A stretch of DNA of 8,422 nt from Candidatus Aminicenantota bacterium (lineage in GTDB: Bacteria; Acidobacteriota; Aminicenantia; UBA2199), in the NCBI GenBank assembly GCA_023136725.1, contig JAGLQR010000054.1, forward strand, positions 1 to 8,422, written 5' to 3'. Under the pieces are notes generated by a model, which was given only the letters and a program-made list of their open reading frames with translations, did no database searches and was not told the origin of the DNA. Positions within the stretch are counted from its first letter, which is position 1; every line of letters starts with the position of its first letter. This document shows, in pieces, positions 1 through 5,747 of the stretch. Position numbers and translations under genes: made by a program.

Positions 1-386
1 TCAATCTTCTTTTCTGTATCATCAAGAGCAGACTCAAATTTCCCGGCTATTTCCCTCTCCTTTTTTATCTTATCAATAATCTCCTCTGAGTTATCAGGAA
101 ACAACCTGTTCTCGTATCCATTGCTGCCAAGTTTGGTAATAAGTACCAATAGTCCCTTTTCCTCTTTTTCAATTTTTGAGTTTATCCTGGAATTTTTGAT
201 CTTTTTGCCTATAAATTGAAAACCACCCTTTACTTTTTCTCTTATTTTCTTATCCCTGATCAAAAGAATAGTTACTAATACAACGATGATAAGTATCAAT
301 ATCAATGAAAAAGATATAGGATTCCCCTTTCCCCCTTCCGCCTCAACAACCACACCTGAAAATAATAAGTGTAATAGTAAATTCAT
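1..386 (-). CDS. Unrecognised membrane-anchored protein, N-terminal 128 residues (runs off the window)
   Basis: An open frame begins at the ATG at 386 on the minus strand and stays open to the left edge, giving 128 residues with no stop. The start is fixed by an AGGAG Shine-Dalgarno 6 nt upstream. The protein opens with a short hydrophobic stretch (residues 3-14), a small Gly/Glu/Lys spacer, then a convincing transmembrane helix (about 25-43, rich in Ile, Leu and Val) followed by RDKK. The rest is highly charged (Lys/Glu), with a helical, possibly coiled-coil segment near 100-128. This suggests one or two N-terminal membrane segments and a cytoplasmic or periplasmic charged domain. I recognise no family. 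It lies 61 nt downstream of the cytidylyltransferase-like gene on the same strand, so the two may be co-transcribed. The frame is real in my judgement; the function is unknown. Confidence 0.7.
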   Translation of the reverse strand, partial: MNLLLHLLFSGVVVEAEGGKGNPISFSLILILIIVVLVTILLIRDKKIREKVKGGFQFIGKKIKNSRINSKIEKEEKGLLVLITKLGSNGYENRLFPDNSEEIIDKIKKEREIAGKFESALDDTEKKI

Positions 387-392
387 GGATAT

Positions 393-397
393 CTCCT
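393..397 (-). promoter_or_regulatory. Strong Shine-Dalgarno for the gene starting at 386
   Basis: AGGAG on the minus strand, 6 nt before the ATG. It decides the start of the partial gene. It stands out because several other genes in the window have no such site. Confidence 0.7.
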
Positions 398-447
398 GTT
401 ATATAATTTAAGGTATTAATGAAGGAAAATCAATTTTAAGTTTTTTA

Positions 448-918
448 TTACTTAGTTTTTTTTTCGAAATTCTCCACTTCACGACATGCTTCGAAAAGTC
501 TCTCTTTTAGAACAGTAGTTGAAATATTACTTGTGTAAGGAAAATAGATTATTTTCACATCAACTTTAGAGAGTTTTTTCTCAAATTCTTCAAATCTTTC
601 AGTATCATACCAATCATCCCCGATAAACATCACATTAAACTTAAGCTTTTTCCACATAACATATTTATCAAGATCATCCTGGGGAATTGCAAGGTCGACA
701 TATTTAATATTCTGAATGATCTCCATCCTTTCACTGAAAGGGATCACAACTTTCCTTTTCTTGTAAGCAACAAGCTCATCAACAGTTACTCCGACGATAA
801 GCTTATCACACATCGAACTTGCCATTCTGAGAATATTCAGATGTCCGATATGGAACATATCAAATACACCACTTGTAAAACCGATTGTCTGATCATTCCA
901 TTTGTTCTTTACGTACAT
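448..918 (-). CDS. TagD-like cytidylyltransferase (HxGH nucleotidyltransferase)
   Basis: A 156-residue protein of the HxGH nucleotidyltransferase superfamily, closest by motif to glycerol-3-phosphate cytidylyltransferase (TagD). Members condense CTP with a small phospho-alcohol to give a CDP-alcohol and pyrophosphate in the cytoplasm. Visible motifs are GVFDMFHIGH at 17-26 (nucleotide-binding HxGH = H23, G25, H26), a VDLAIP strand at 74-79, FIGDDW at 98-103 (TagD has a closely similar GDDW block) and ISTT at 132-135. In TagD the last block reads RTxGISTT; here it is YTSNISTT, so the usual Arg is Tyr and the Gly is Asn, which leaves the substrate open. Length is slightly above TagD (about 130) because of a charged C-terminal tail. 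It is divergent from a CDP-alcohol phosphatidyltransferase, a natural consumer of its product. There is no Shine-Dalgarno; a promoter sits directly before the ATG. An adenylyltransferase role is possible. Confidence 0.85.
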   Translation of the reverse strand: MYVKNKWNDQTIGFTSGVFDMFHIGHLNILRMASSMCDKLIVGVTVDELVAYKKRKVVIPFSERMEIIQNIKYVDLAIPQDDLDKYVMWKKLKFNVMFIGDDWYDTERFEEFEKKLSKVDVKIIYFPYTSNISTTVLKERLFEACREVENFEKKTK

Positions 919-924
919 TTACTA

Positions 925-953
925 TTTATATTTGAATTGAAAAAAAAATTCAA
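925..953 (-). promoter_or_regulatory. Predicted sigma70-type promoter of the TagD-like gene, leaderless geometry
   Basis: On the minus strand TTGAAT (953-948), a 17-nt spacer and TATAAA (930-925). Only 6 nt separate the -10 from the ATG at 918, so transcription should start at or next to the start codon. Read by eye in AT-rich DNA, so some chance matching is possible. Confidence 0.45.
932..953. repeat. 7-bp inverted repeat across the -35/spacer of the TagD-like promoter
   Basis: TTGAATT at 932-938 and AATTCAA at 947-953 are perfect inverted copies around an 8-nt A-rich centre. The right arm contains the -35 of the minus-strand promoter, so this could be a repressor site, but AT-rich dyads this short arise by chance. 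Confidence 0.35.
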
Positions 954-980
954 CATTCATATGATTATCAAGCAATATTA

Positions 981-1009
981 TTGAAAGTTCGTATCATCTG
1001 TATTAATAT
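981..1009 (+). promoter_or_regulatory. Predicted promoter of the CDP-alcohol phosphatidyltransferase gene at 1021
   Basis: TTGAAA (981-986), 17-nt spacer, TAATAT (1004-1009). The expected transcription start is near 1016, leaving about 5 nt before the ATG at 1021. There is no Shine-Dalgarno between them. The -10 lies inside the perfect 12-bp palindrome ATTAATATTAAT (1002-1013). Confidence 0.45.
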
Positions 1010-1013
1010 TAAT
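1002..1013. repeat. Perfect 12-bp palindrome over the -10 element
   Basis: ATTAATATTAAT is its own reverse complement and covers the predicted -10 of the gene at 1021. It may be an operator half or simply AT-rich promoter sequence. Confidence 0.35.
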
Positions 1014-1020
1014 TTCTAAA

Positions 1021-1761
1021 ATGAACAGACAAAATTCTCAAAATTTCAGCTTCAAAACTTCCCTTAAAGATGGGCCGAAATACCCCATACTGCACTACAT
1101 AAGGATCGAACGGTATTTTACAAGACCTCTCGCTTCAATGATCGTAAAACTAATATATAATACAGGAATTACTCCCAATCAGATTACTGTTCTTTCATTC
1201 ATTCTTGGTATCCTCGGAGCAATATCTTACTCTTTCGGACAATATCATTTTTTTATTGCCGGGGGAATTTTAATGCAATTATCATCTATTTTCGATTGTG
1301 CGGACGGAATGCTTGCAAGGTCGAAAAATATTTGCACCAGATATGGGGCATACCTTGATCTTTTTCTGGATAGAATTGTTGATTTTTTTTTCTTCCTCGG
1401 GGTTGCCGCCGGTTACTATCTTTATTCAGGTGATATTGTTTTTCTGATACTCGGACTTGTAAACACTGGATTGTACTCACTTCAGATAATCCTCTTCTAC
1501 ATAGTGAAAATATATAAAGGGGACTTCAACGCCGGTGAGAGTGCAGAAGCAAGAGGTCTCGGGATATTTTTCTTTTCGTTACTATCAATATTGAATCATC
1601 TGGAAATAATAATAATATCAATGACAATAGTATCATTAAGTAATATATCTATGAGAGTAATTATGTATAAAAGGTTAGGTGAAAAAAACCTACCCCTTCC
1701 CGGATCGGAATCCACTTCTGATAACAGGAAACAGGCCGACACCGGCAAAGATCAGACCTAA
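1021..1761 (+). CDS. CDP-alcohol phosphatidyltransferase family membrane enzyme (first of two)
   Basis: A 246-residue integral membrane enzyme that transfers a phospho-alcohol (or phosphatidyl) group from a CDP-linked donor to an alcohol acceptor, releasing CMP. The family signature DxxDGxxAR-x8-GxxxDxxxD is complete: D92, D95, G96, A99, R100, G109, D113, D117; the four Asp bind divalent metal and the CDP moiety. An amphipathic N-terminal part ends in RPLASMIVK, followed by TPNQIT (51-56), a conserved entry to the first membrane helix. Further hydrophobic segments lie at about 57-72, 76-91, 119-135, 138-163 and 180-208. The C-terminal tail (224-246) is hydrophilic, Ser/Asp/Lys-rich, and is encoded by DNA that overlaps the convergent flippase gene. 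The TagD-like gene lies divergently 102 nt away and could supply a CDP-alcohol. Acceptor and donor are not determinable from sequence; inositol, glycerol or aminoalcohol chemistry are all possible. Confidence 0.9.
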   Translation: MNRQNSQNFSFKTSLKDGPKYPILHYIRIERYFTRPLASMIVKLIYNTGITPNQITVLSFILGILGAISYSFGQYHFFIAGGILMQLSSIFDCADGMLARSKNICTRYGAYLDLFLDRIVDFFFFLGVAAGYYLYSGDIVFLILGLVNTGLYSLQIILFYIVKIYKGDFNAGESAEARGLGIFFFSLLSILNHLEIIIISMTIVSLSNISMRVIMYKRLGEKNLPLPGSESTSDNRKQADTGKDQT

Positions 1762-2658
1762 AATTCTTCTTGTAATAATATATCCTATTCCTACAGACTG
1801 ACTTATATGGAAGATCCTGAAAAGGCCAATATAGGTTGCCTCAAAAATCCCGAGAGATCCCGGGAGAAGAGGGAATATGAAAGCAAACGAACCCAAAGTT
1901 GCAATTAAATAACTCTTAAGCAAAGTAATGTTCAATGATCCCAGGAATTTCATTGTTATGTAAATCTCAAATATCCATATGATGTAATTAAGGATGTTAC
2001 TAAATACAAGAAAAATAAAAGTTCCGGTTTCATTCTTGTAAAACTCTGAAATGTTCTTATCCGTTTCAAGGATGTCATTTTCTTTTTTGCTGAAATACTT
2101 TTTCCCTATTCTGAGATTCTTTGTGAACCATAAAAAAAATCCATCAATTTGTTTCATAAAGAAAAAAGATAAAAGTAAAAAAAGAATTATTGTAAGCATT
2201 AAGAAAAATGCTTTTATCTTTTGAGAAATCGGAAGAATAAGTATTGAAATTATCACACCCGATGAAACAACAAGTATGGCTGAGAGAAATTCTATCATTT
2301 TATCAATAACAACTGATGCGGCTAACTTTTTTTTGTCTGCAGTCTCAAACAAAAATATCCTGACAATCTCTCCGCCTACTTTAGCTGTCGGAGTTAAGTA
2401 TCCGACAGAGTGACCCCCAAGTCTCGCAATTAGTACTTTTCGGAATCCGAGATGAGTTCCCAATTTCCTCAAAATTATACTCCAGTTTAATGATCGGACT
2501 GACCAGTATGCAAGTCTTAAAAGAATTAGTATGAAAAAATTCAGGACAGATAATTCCCTTATCCTCAGCCATATATTATGAGGCCCCACTTTGACAAAAT
2601 AAAAAACAAAAAGGATGACCCCGGAAATTGAAATGATTTTTAAAATATTCTTCAACAT
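1690..2658 (-). CDS. Flippase-like membrane protein (LPG synthase TM / YbhN family)
   Basis: A 322-residue polytopic membrane protein of the lysylphosphatidylglycerol-synthetase TM-region family, whose members are proposed to flip or synthesise modified lipids. Visible family motifs are GGHSVGYLTPTAKVGGE (ending at E97) and LLPGSLGIFEATY (around 264-276), plus seven to eight long hydrophobic helices; a Lys-rich cytoplasmic loop lies near 180-212. There is no attached aminoacyltransferase domain. The frame extends upstream to an ATG at 2712 (340 residues), but I chose the ATG at 2658: the extra 18 residues are not family-like, neither start has a Shine-Dalgarno, and a consensus TTGACA promoter lies inside the longer version, firing just before 2658. 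The last helix is encoded in the 72 bp shared antisense with the convergent CDP-alcohol transferase gene. Its role is probably transport of a lipid made by a neighbouring enzyme; the substrate is unknown. Confidence 0.85.
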   Translation of the reverse strand: MLKNILKIISISGVILFVFYFVKVGPHNIWLRIRELSVLNFFILILLRLAYWSVRSLNWSIILRKLGTHLGFRKVLIARLGGHSVGYLTPTAKVGGEIVRIFLFETADKKKLAASVVIDKMIEFLSAILVVSSGVIISILILPISQKIKAFFLMLTIILFLLLSFFFMKQIDGFFLWFTKNLRIGKKYFSKKENDILETDKNISEFYKNETGTFIFLVFSNILNYIIWIFEIYITMKFLGSLNITLLKSYLIATLGSFAFIFPLLPGSLGIFEATYIGLFRIFHISQSVGIGYIITRRILGLIFAGVGLFPVIRSGFRSGKG

Positions 2659-2667
2659 TGAATTATC

Positions 2668-2696
2668 ATTAAATCTAAAGAGGAGATAAATGTCAA
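2668..2696 (-). promoter_or_regulatory. Consensus promoter of the flippase-like gene, near-leaderless
   Basis: On the minus strand a perfect -35 TTGACA (2696-2691), 17-nt spacer and TTTAAT -10 (2673-2668), then 9 nt to the ATG at 2658. Transcription is expected about 2-3 nt before the ATG. This is the best -35 in the window and supports 2658 over 2712 as the start. Confidence 0.55.
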
Positions 2697-2742
2697 CCGG
2701 AAAAAACTTCATGTCAGTACGACAAAAAAATATTCTTTAGTG

Positions 2743-2771
2743 TTCTCAATTCCCCATATATAAATTATAAT
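2743..2771 (+). promoter_or_regulatory. Predicted promoter of the SGNH-like gene at 2816
   Basis: TTCTCA (2743-2748, 4 of 6 matches), 17-nt spacer, perfect TATAAT (2766-2771). The expected transcription start near 2778 leaves a roughly 38-nt leader that contains the TCCGGA repeat pair. Confidence 0.45.
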
Positions 2772-2780
2772 AGATCTGGT

Positions 2781-2795
2781 TCCGGACCATCCGGA
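2781..2795. repeat. TCCGGA repeat pair in the leader of the SGNH-like gene
   Basis: TCCGGA at 2781-2786 and again at 2790-2795, separated by CCA. Each copy is a palindrome, so the pair can form a GC-rich 6-bp hairpin with a 3-nt loop or a tandem protein site. It lies just downstream of the predicted transcription start in otherwise AT-rich DNA. Confidence 0.45.
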
Positions 2796-2815
2796 TATTA
2801 ATAAGTGGACAAAGA

Positions 2816-3781
2816 ATGAAGAAAAAATTATTATTATTATCAGTTTTCTTATTATCAATTATCTTATTCGACAGACTATCCTCATTCCTTATATTTGAAT
2901 GTAATCACATTTTTTTTTCTGATAATAGCTTTGAGGTTAAACTTACTGATCATCTGCAGAAGAATAATTATAATGCCCTTATAATCGGTTCCTCCAGAAC
3001 ATATGAGGGTATCCACCCATCATTTCTGAAGAGTCAGGAGCTTTCTCCGTTTAAATGGGGCTTTGCCGGATTCGGACCGAAATATAATTATTATTTTTAT
3101 AAATTGTATAAAAAGATCAAAAAGAAACCAAAAGTGGTTATCCTCGGTATCGATTATTTCATTTACACTCTTTTCTCTTCTCCTTCAGCACTTGCAGAAT
3201 TGAATGCAGGGCCCGACAAGGGATTGACTCTGAACTACCTGGCCCCATCCATACTCCTTCTGAAAAATAAAAAACAGATCGATATTGTCCTGAAAGATAT
3301 AATCGGATCTTTAAGTCCGGTGGAAAATTCACCGACAAGAGATATTGAGGAAATTCAATCCTATACAGGTTCAAAAAAATCAGGCCTGAAGAATTATAAA
3401 GTTTATACTGAAAAGACAAGACGTTTTAAGGGGTCGGCATTCACAAAACCTCCCGGGATTGAAGGTGAATACTTTATTAAAATGCTGGATGAATTAAGAG
3501 AAGACAATGTGAAATTAATTCTAGTGGTAATTCCGGAGTACATTGGTACTTTCAGAACAAATAAATTCCAGAGAATATTCAGGATGCATTTGAAAAAGCT
3601 GAAAAAGAAGTATGAGAACATCAGAGTACTGAACTATAATTATATAAAGAAATTCGACCTGGGTGATGAATCTCTATTCCTTGATGGCGGATATGGATAC
3701 ACTAATTCTCACCTCTCAAAAAAAGGTGCTGAGATTTTCAATAAAATGCTTAAAAAAGATCTCGAAAATATCGAATATTAG
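2816..3781 (+). CDS. Membrane-anchored SGNH/DUF1574-like protein
   Basis: A 321-residue protein with an uncleaved signal or anchor helix (residues 4-27, MKKK then Leu/Ile-rich), placing the rest outside the cytoplasmic membrane. LIIGSSRTYEGIHP (56-68) resembles SGNH block I with the serine in GSS (S60), FAGFGP (83-88) could be the glycine block, and SHLSKKGAEIF (298-308) resembles the block V His (H299) with its following helix. Such proteins (DUF1574, DltD, AlgJ/AlgX-like) typically transfer or remove acyl groups on envelope polymers. One oddity: block V normally has Asp three residues before His, while here that position is Thr, with D290 nine residues upstream and a Gly/Tyr-rich insert between. 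The enzyme could be inactive or use another Asp. It is divergent from the flippase-like gene and its stop is 8 nt from the convergent peptidyl-prolyl isomerase stop. Activity is inferred from weak motifs. Confidence 0.7.
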   Translation: MKKKLLLLSVFLLSIILFDRLSSFLIFECNHIFFSDNSFEVKLTDHLQKNNYNALIIGSSRTYEGIHPSFLKSQELSPFKWGFAGFGPKYNYYFYKLYKKIKKKPKVVILGIDYFIYTLFSSPSALAELNAGPDKGLTLNYLAPSILLLKNKKQIDIVLKDIIGSLSPVENSPTRDIEEIQSYTGSKKSGLKNYKVYTEKTRRFKGSAFTKPPGIEGEYFIKMLDELREDNVKLILVVIPEYIGTFRTNKFQRIFRMHLKKLKKKYENIRVLNYNYIKKFDLGDESLFLDGGYGYTNSHLSKKGAEIFNKMLKKDLENIEY

Positions 3782-3789
3782 AATTTTAT

Positions 3790-4803
3790 CTACTTGATAT
3801 CTACCAATTCCACCTGGAATACGAGTGTTGCGTTGGGTGGAATAACACCGCCTGCCCCTTTCTCTCCGTATGCAAGGTGAGAAGGAACGATCAGAACCCT
3901 TTTCTCTCCCTTCCTCATATCGAGAAGTGCTTCATCCCAACCCCGGATCACTTTCCCGACACCAACAGGAAAATCAAGTGGCGTACCTCTGTCAACAGAA
4001 CTGTCAAATTTTCTGCCATCGAGGAAAGTGCCTGTATAATGTGCAGAGATCATTCCGCCTTTCTTTGGTTTGTCTCCTTTACCTTCAGTAAGAATTATAT
4101 ACATCAAGCCTGAGTTTGTTGTTACTCTTCCCGGCCACTTATCCTCTATAAGCTTCTTTTCTTCAGCCTGTCTTATCTTCAATTCAGATTCATATTCTGA
4201 TTTTTTATCTTCAGTGAATTTCTTAAATATAACCAGTGCATCAAAATTCTTTGCTCCATCACCTACTCTTACGATCTTTATGCTCTCGATCTTGTCTCCC
4301 TGGACTATCTGATTAACAATATCCATACCTTTATAAACTTTCCCGAACACTGAGTGTTTGTTATCAAGATGGGGCGTAGCGATATGGGTAATAAAGAACT
4401 GACTACCGTTAGTTCCCGGGCCGGCATTAGCCATTGAAAGTATTCCGCTGCTGTCATGCTTCAGATCAGTATGAAACTCATCATGGAAACTATATCCCGG
4501 ATTCCCGCTTCCATTCCCCTGCGGATCGCCACCCTGGATCATAAAATCATTAATAACCCTGTGAAAGGTCAGTCCGTCATAAAATGGTTCGCCCTCACCT
4601 TTCGCACTATTAGGTATTTTACCCTCTGCCAATCCGGCAAAATTTGCAACTGTCATTGGAACCTTGTCAAAATCTAATTTAATAACAATTAATCCCTTAT
4701 TTGTACTTATTTCTGCATATAAACCATCATCTTTGTATTTATTCACTTTGCACCCCGCTAAAATAATTATTGTGATCAGAAAAAACAATATTACCTTCTT
4801 CAT
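3790..4803 (-). CDS. Cyclophilin-FKBP fusion peptidyl-prolyl isomerase lipoprotein
   Basis: A 337-residue dual-family immunophilin that catalyses cis/trans isomerisation of X-Pro bonds. It has a lipoprotein signal peptide with lipobox LAGC (C18 acylated), so it is anchored on the periplasmic side of a membrane. Residues 27-182 are a cyclophilin: FHRVINDFMIQGGD at 80-93 (catalytic Arg R82), GSQFFIT (133-139) and LDNKHSVFGKV (146-156), where His150 replaces the Trp that confers cyclosporin sensitivity in human CypA. Residues 196-226 are a charged linker. Residues 245-337 are an FKBP domain with canonical pocket residues: Y256, F266, D267, V285-I286, W289, Y312 and F329. Cyclophilin-first fusions are known in Treponema and Flavobacterium-like bacteria. 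It likely helps fold envelope proteins. The start is fixed by GGAGG 5 nt upstream and a TATAAT promoter. It appears monocistronic and both domains look intact. Confidence 0.95.
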   Translation of the reverse strand: MKKVILFFLITIIILAGCKVNKYKDDGLYAEISTNKGLIVIKLDFDKVPMTVANFAGLAEGKIPNSAKGEGEPFYDGLTFHRVINDFMIQGGDPQGNGSGNPGYSFHDEFHTDLKHDSSGILSMANAGPGTNGSQFFITHIATPHLDNKHSVFGKVYKGMDIVNQIVQGDKIESIKIVRVGDGAKNFDALVIFKKFTEDKKSEYESELKIRQAEEKKLIEDKWPGRVTTNSGLMYIILTEGKGDKPKKGGMISAHYTGTFLDGRKFDSSVDRGTPLDFPVGVGKVIRGWDEALLDMRKGEKRVLIVPSHLAYGEKGAGGVIPPNATLVFQVELVDIK

Positions 4804-4808
4804 GTGAT

Positions 4809-4813
4809 CCTCC
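4809..4813 (-). promoter_or_regulatory. Strong Shine-Dalgarno of the cyclophilin-FKBP gene
   Basis: GGAGG on the minus strand, 5 nt before the ATG at 4803. With the promoter at 4831-4859 it gives a conventional leader of about 20 nt, unlike the neighbouring genes. Confidence 0.75.
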
Positions 4814-4830
4814 GATTCTTATTTTAAATG

Positions 4831-4859
4831 ATTATACGAAAAAAACGTGTATTGGTAAA
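4831..4859 (-). promoter_or_regulatory. Predicted promoter of the cyclophilin-FKBP gene
   Basis: On the minus strand TTTACC (4859-4854), 17-nt spacer, perfect TATAAT (4836-4831). The predicted start near 4824 leaves room for the GGAGG site. Confidence 0.55.
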
Positions 4860-4861
4860 GC

Positions 4862-5740
4862 CTATTCAGATCGATCAGAAACCGGATCTTCCCTTTTATC
4901 TACTTTCCACTGAATAGGATACAGAACCAGAAGTAATACATTACAAAATACTATAACATAGAAAAAGAAGATCATTGGTTGATATAATAAAACGCCCAGG
5001 ATAAGAAAAAACCTGTGTGTTGAAACACCTATCATATTCCAGAATACTAATAATATCTTGCTTGCCTTTGTATTTTTCTTTATTAGAACTTTGGCTTTAT
5101 CACGGGTACCTGTTACCTGAACTTTTGTATAGCCCAGATAGACAAACAGAAGAAGTTTTTCAATGTAATTCCCTCTCCTTGACTTTATATAATGAAATCT
5201 CCTTTGGAATTTTCTGTAATCTTCACTAATTGTCTTATTCCTTCCGGTTGAACTTGAAAGATATTGCTGTCTGTAATAATCAATAATAACGCTGTGCAAT
5301 ATCATTGAGGCCCCTGCTGCGATCGTGATAATCAAAGCTCCAAACGGAAGGTCAAATTTCCCTTTTAAGAATCCGATGTAAAGTCCTATAAAAACCGCTA
5401 CAGAAGTAATATAATCCACCCATCCGTCAATGATCCTTCCCAGAGGAGTTCCATTCTTTTTTAATCTTGCAATCATGCCGTCAATCAGGTCAAAAATATG
5501 GCATAGAAGATAGAAAAGGCCCCCATAGATAAAACTTTTTTTATCACCAAATGAGAAAAAGATCCCGCTGATAATTCCGGCTATCATAGACATGAATGAT
5601 ACCTGGTTTGGCGTTACCGGTAGTTTTACAAGAAACTTGGTAAAAACAAAACTGACAGGCCTGAACAGGAAAAGATCCGTTGCTTCTTCCGCTACAATAT
5701 CCTTGAGAGAACTTCTAAATTCTTTAAATAATTTATTCAT
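4862..5740 (-). CDS. CDP-alcohol phosphatidyltransferase family membrane enzyme (second of two)
   Basis: A 292-residue integral membrane enzyme with the complete family signature: D84, D87, G88, A91, R92, G101, D105, D109 (DxxDGxxAR-x8-GxxxDxxxD). Like the first family member in this window it has an N-terminal RPVSFVFTK segment followed by TPNQVS (43-48), so the two share a subfamily-like entry region. It is longer by about 46 residues, mostly a charged middle (about 155-195, including DYYRQQYL and an Arg/Lys-rich stretch) before C-terminal helices at about 227-250 and 254-275. That middle loop distinguishes it from PgsA and suggests another substrate. It follows the 98-residue gene after a 7-nt gap with no clear Shine-Dalgarno, so translational coupling in a two-gene operon is likely. 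The reaction is transfer from a CDP-alcohol or CDP-lipid with CMP release; donor and acceptor are unknown. Confidence 0.88.
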   Translation of the reverse strand: MNKLFKEFRSSLKDIVAEEATDLFLFRPVSFVFTKFLVKLPVTPNQVSFMSMIAGIISGIFFSFGDKKSFIYGGLFYLLCHIFDLIDGMIARLKKNGTPLGRIIDGWVDYITSVAVFIGLYIGFLKGKFDLPFGALIITIAAGASMILHSVIIDYYRQQYLSSSTGRNKTISEDYRKFQRRFHYIKSRRGNYIEKLLLFVYLGYTKVQVTGTRDKAKVLIKKNTKASKILLVFWNMIGVSTHRFFLILGVLLYQPMIFFFYVIVFCNVLLLVLYPIQWKVDKREDPVSDRSE

Positions 5741-5747
5741 AATATTA

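Noticed and set aside
1286..1480. Antisense open frame inside the first CDP-alcohol transferase gene.
   Set aside because: It lies opposite a fully motif-supported gene, has no promoter or ribosome site, and its composition reads as the complement of hydrophobic codons.
2690..2740. A 16-codon plus-strand frame with an AGGAG-type ribosome site 4 nt before its ATG, upstream of the SGNH-like gene.
   Set aside because: The apparent ribosome site and ATG coincide with the spacer and -35 of the minus-strand promoter at 2668-2696, there is no convincing plus-strand promoter before it, and its peptide shows no pattern.
3870..4677. Several plus-strand open frames of 73-80 codons opposite the cyclophilin-FKBP gene.
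   Set aside because: Both domains of the minus-strand gene are intact across this whole stretch; the opposite frames overlap one another and show no family motif.
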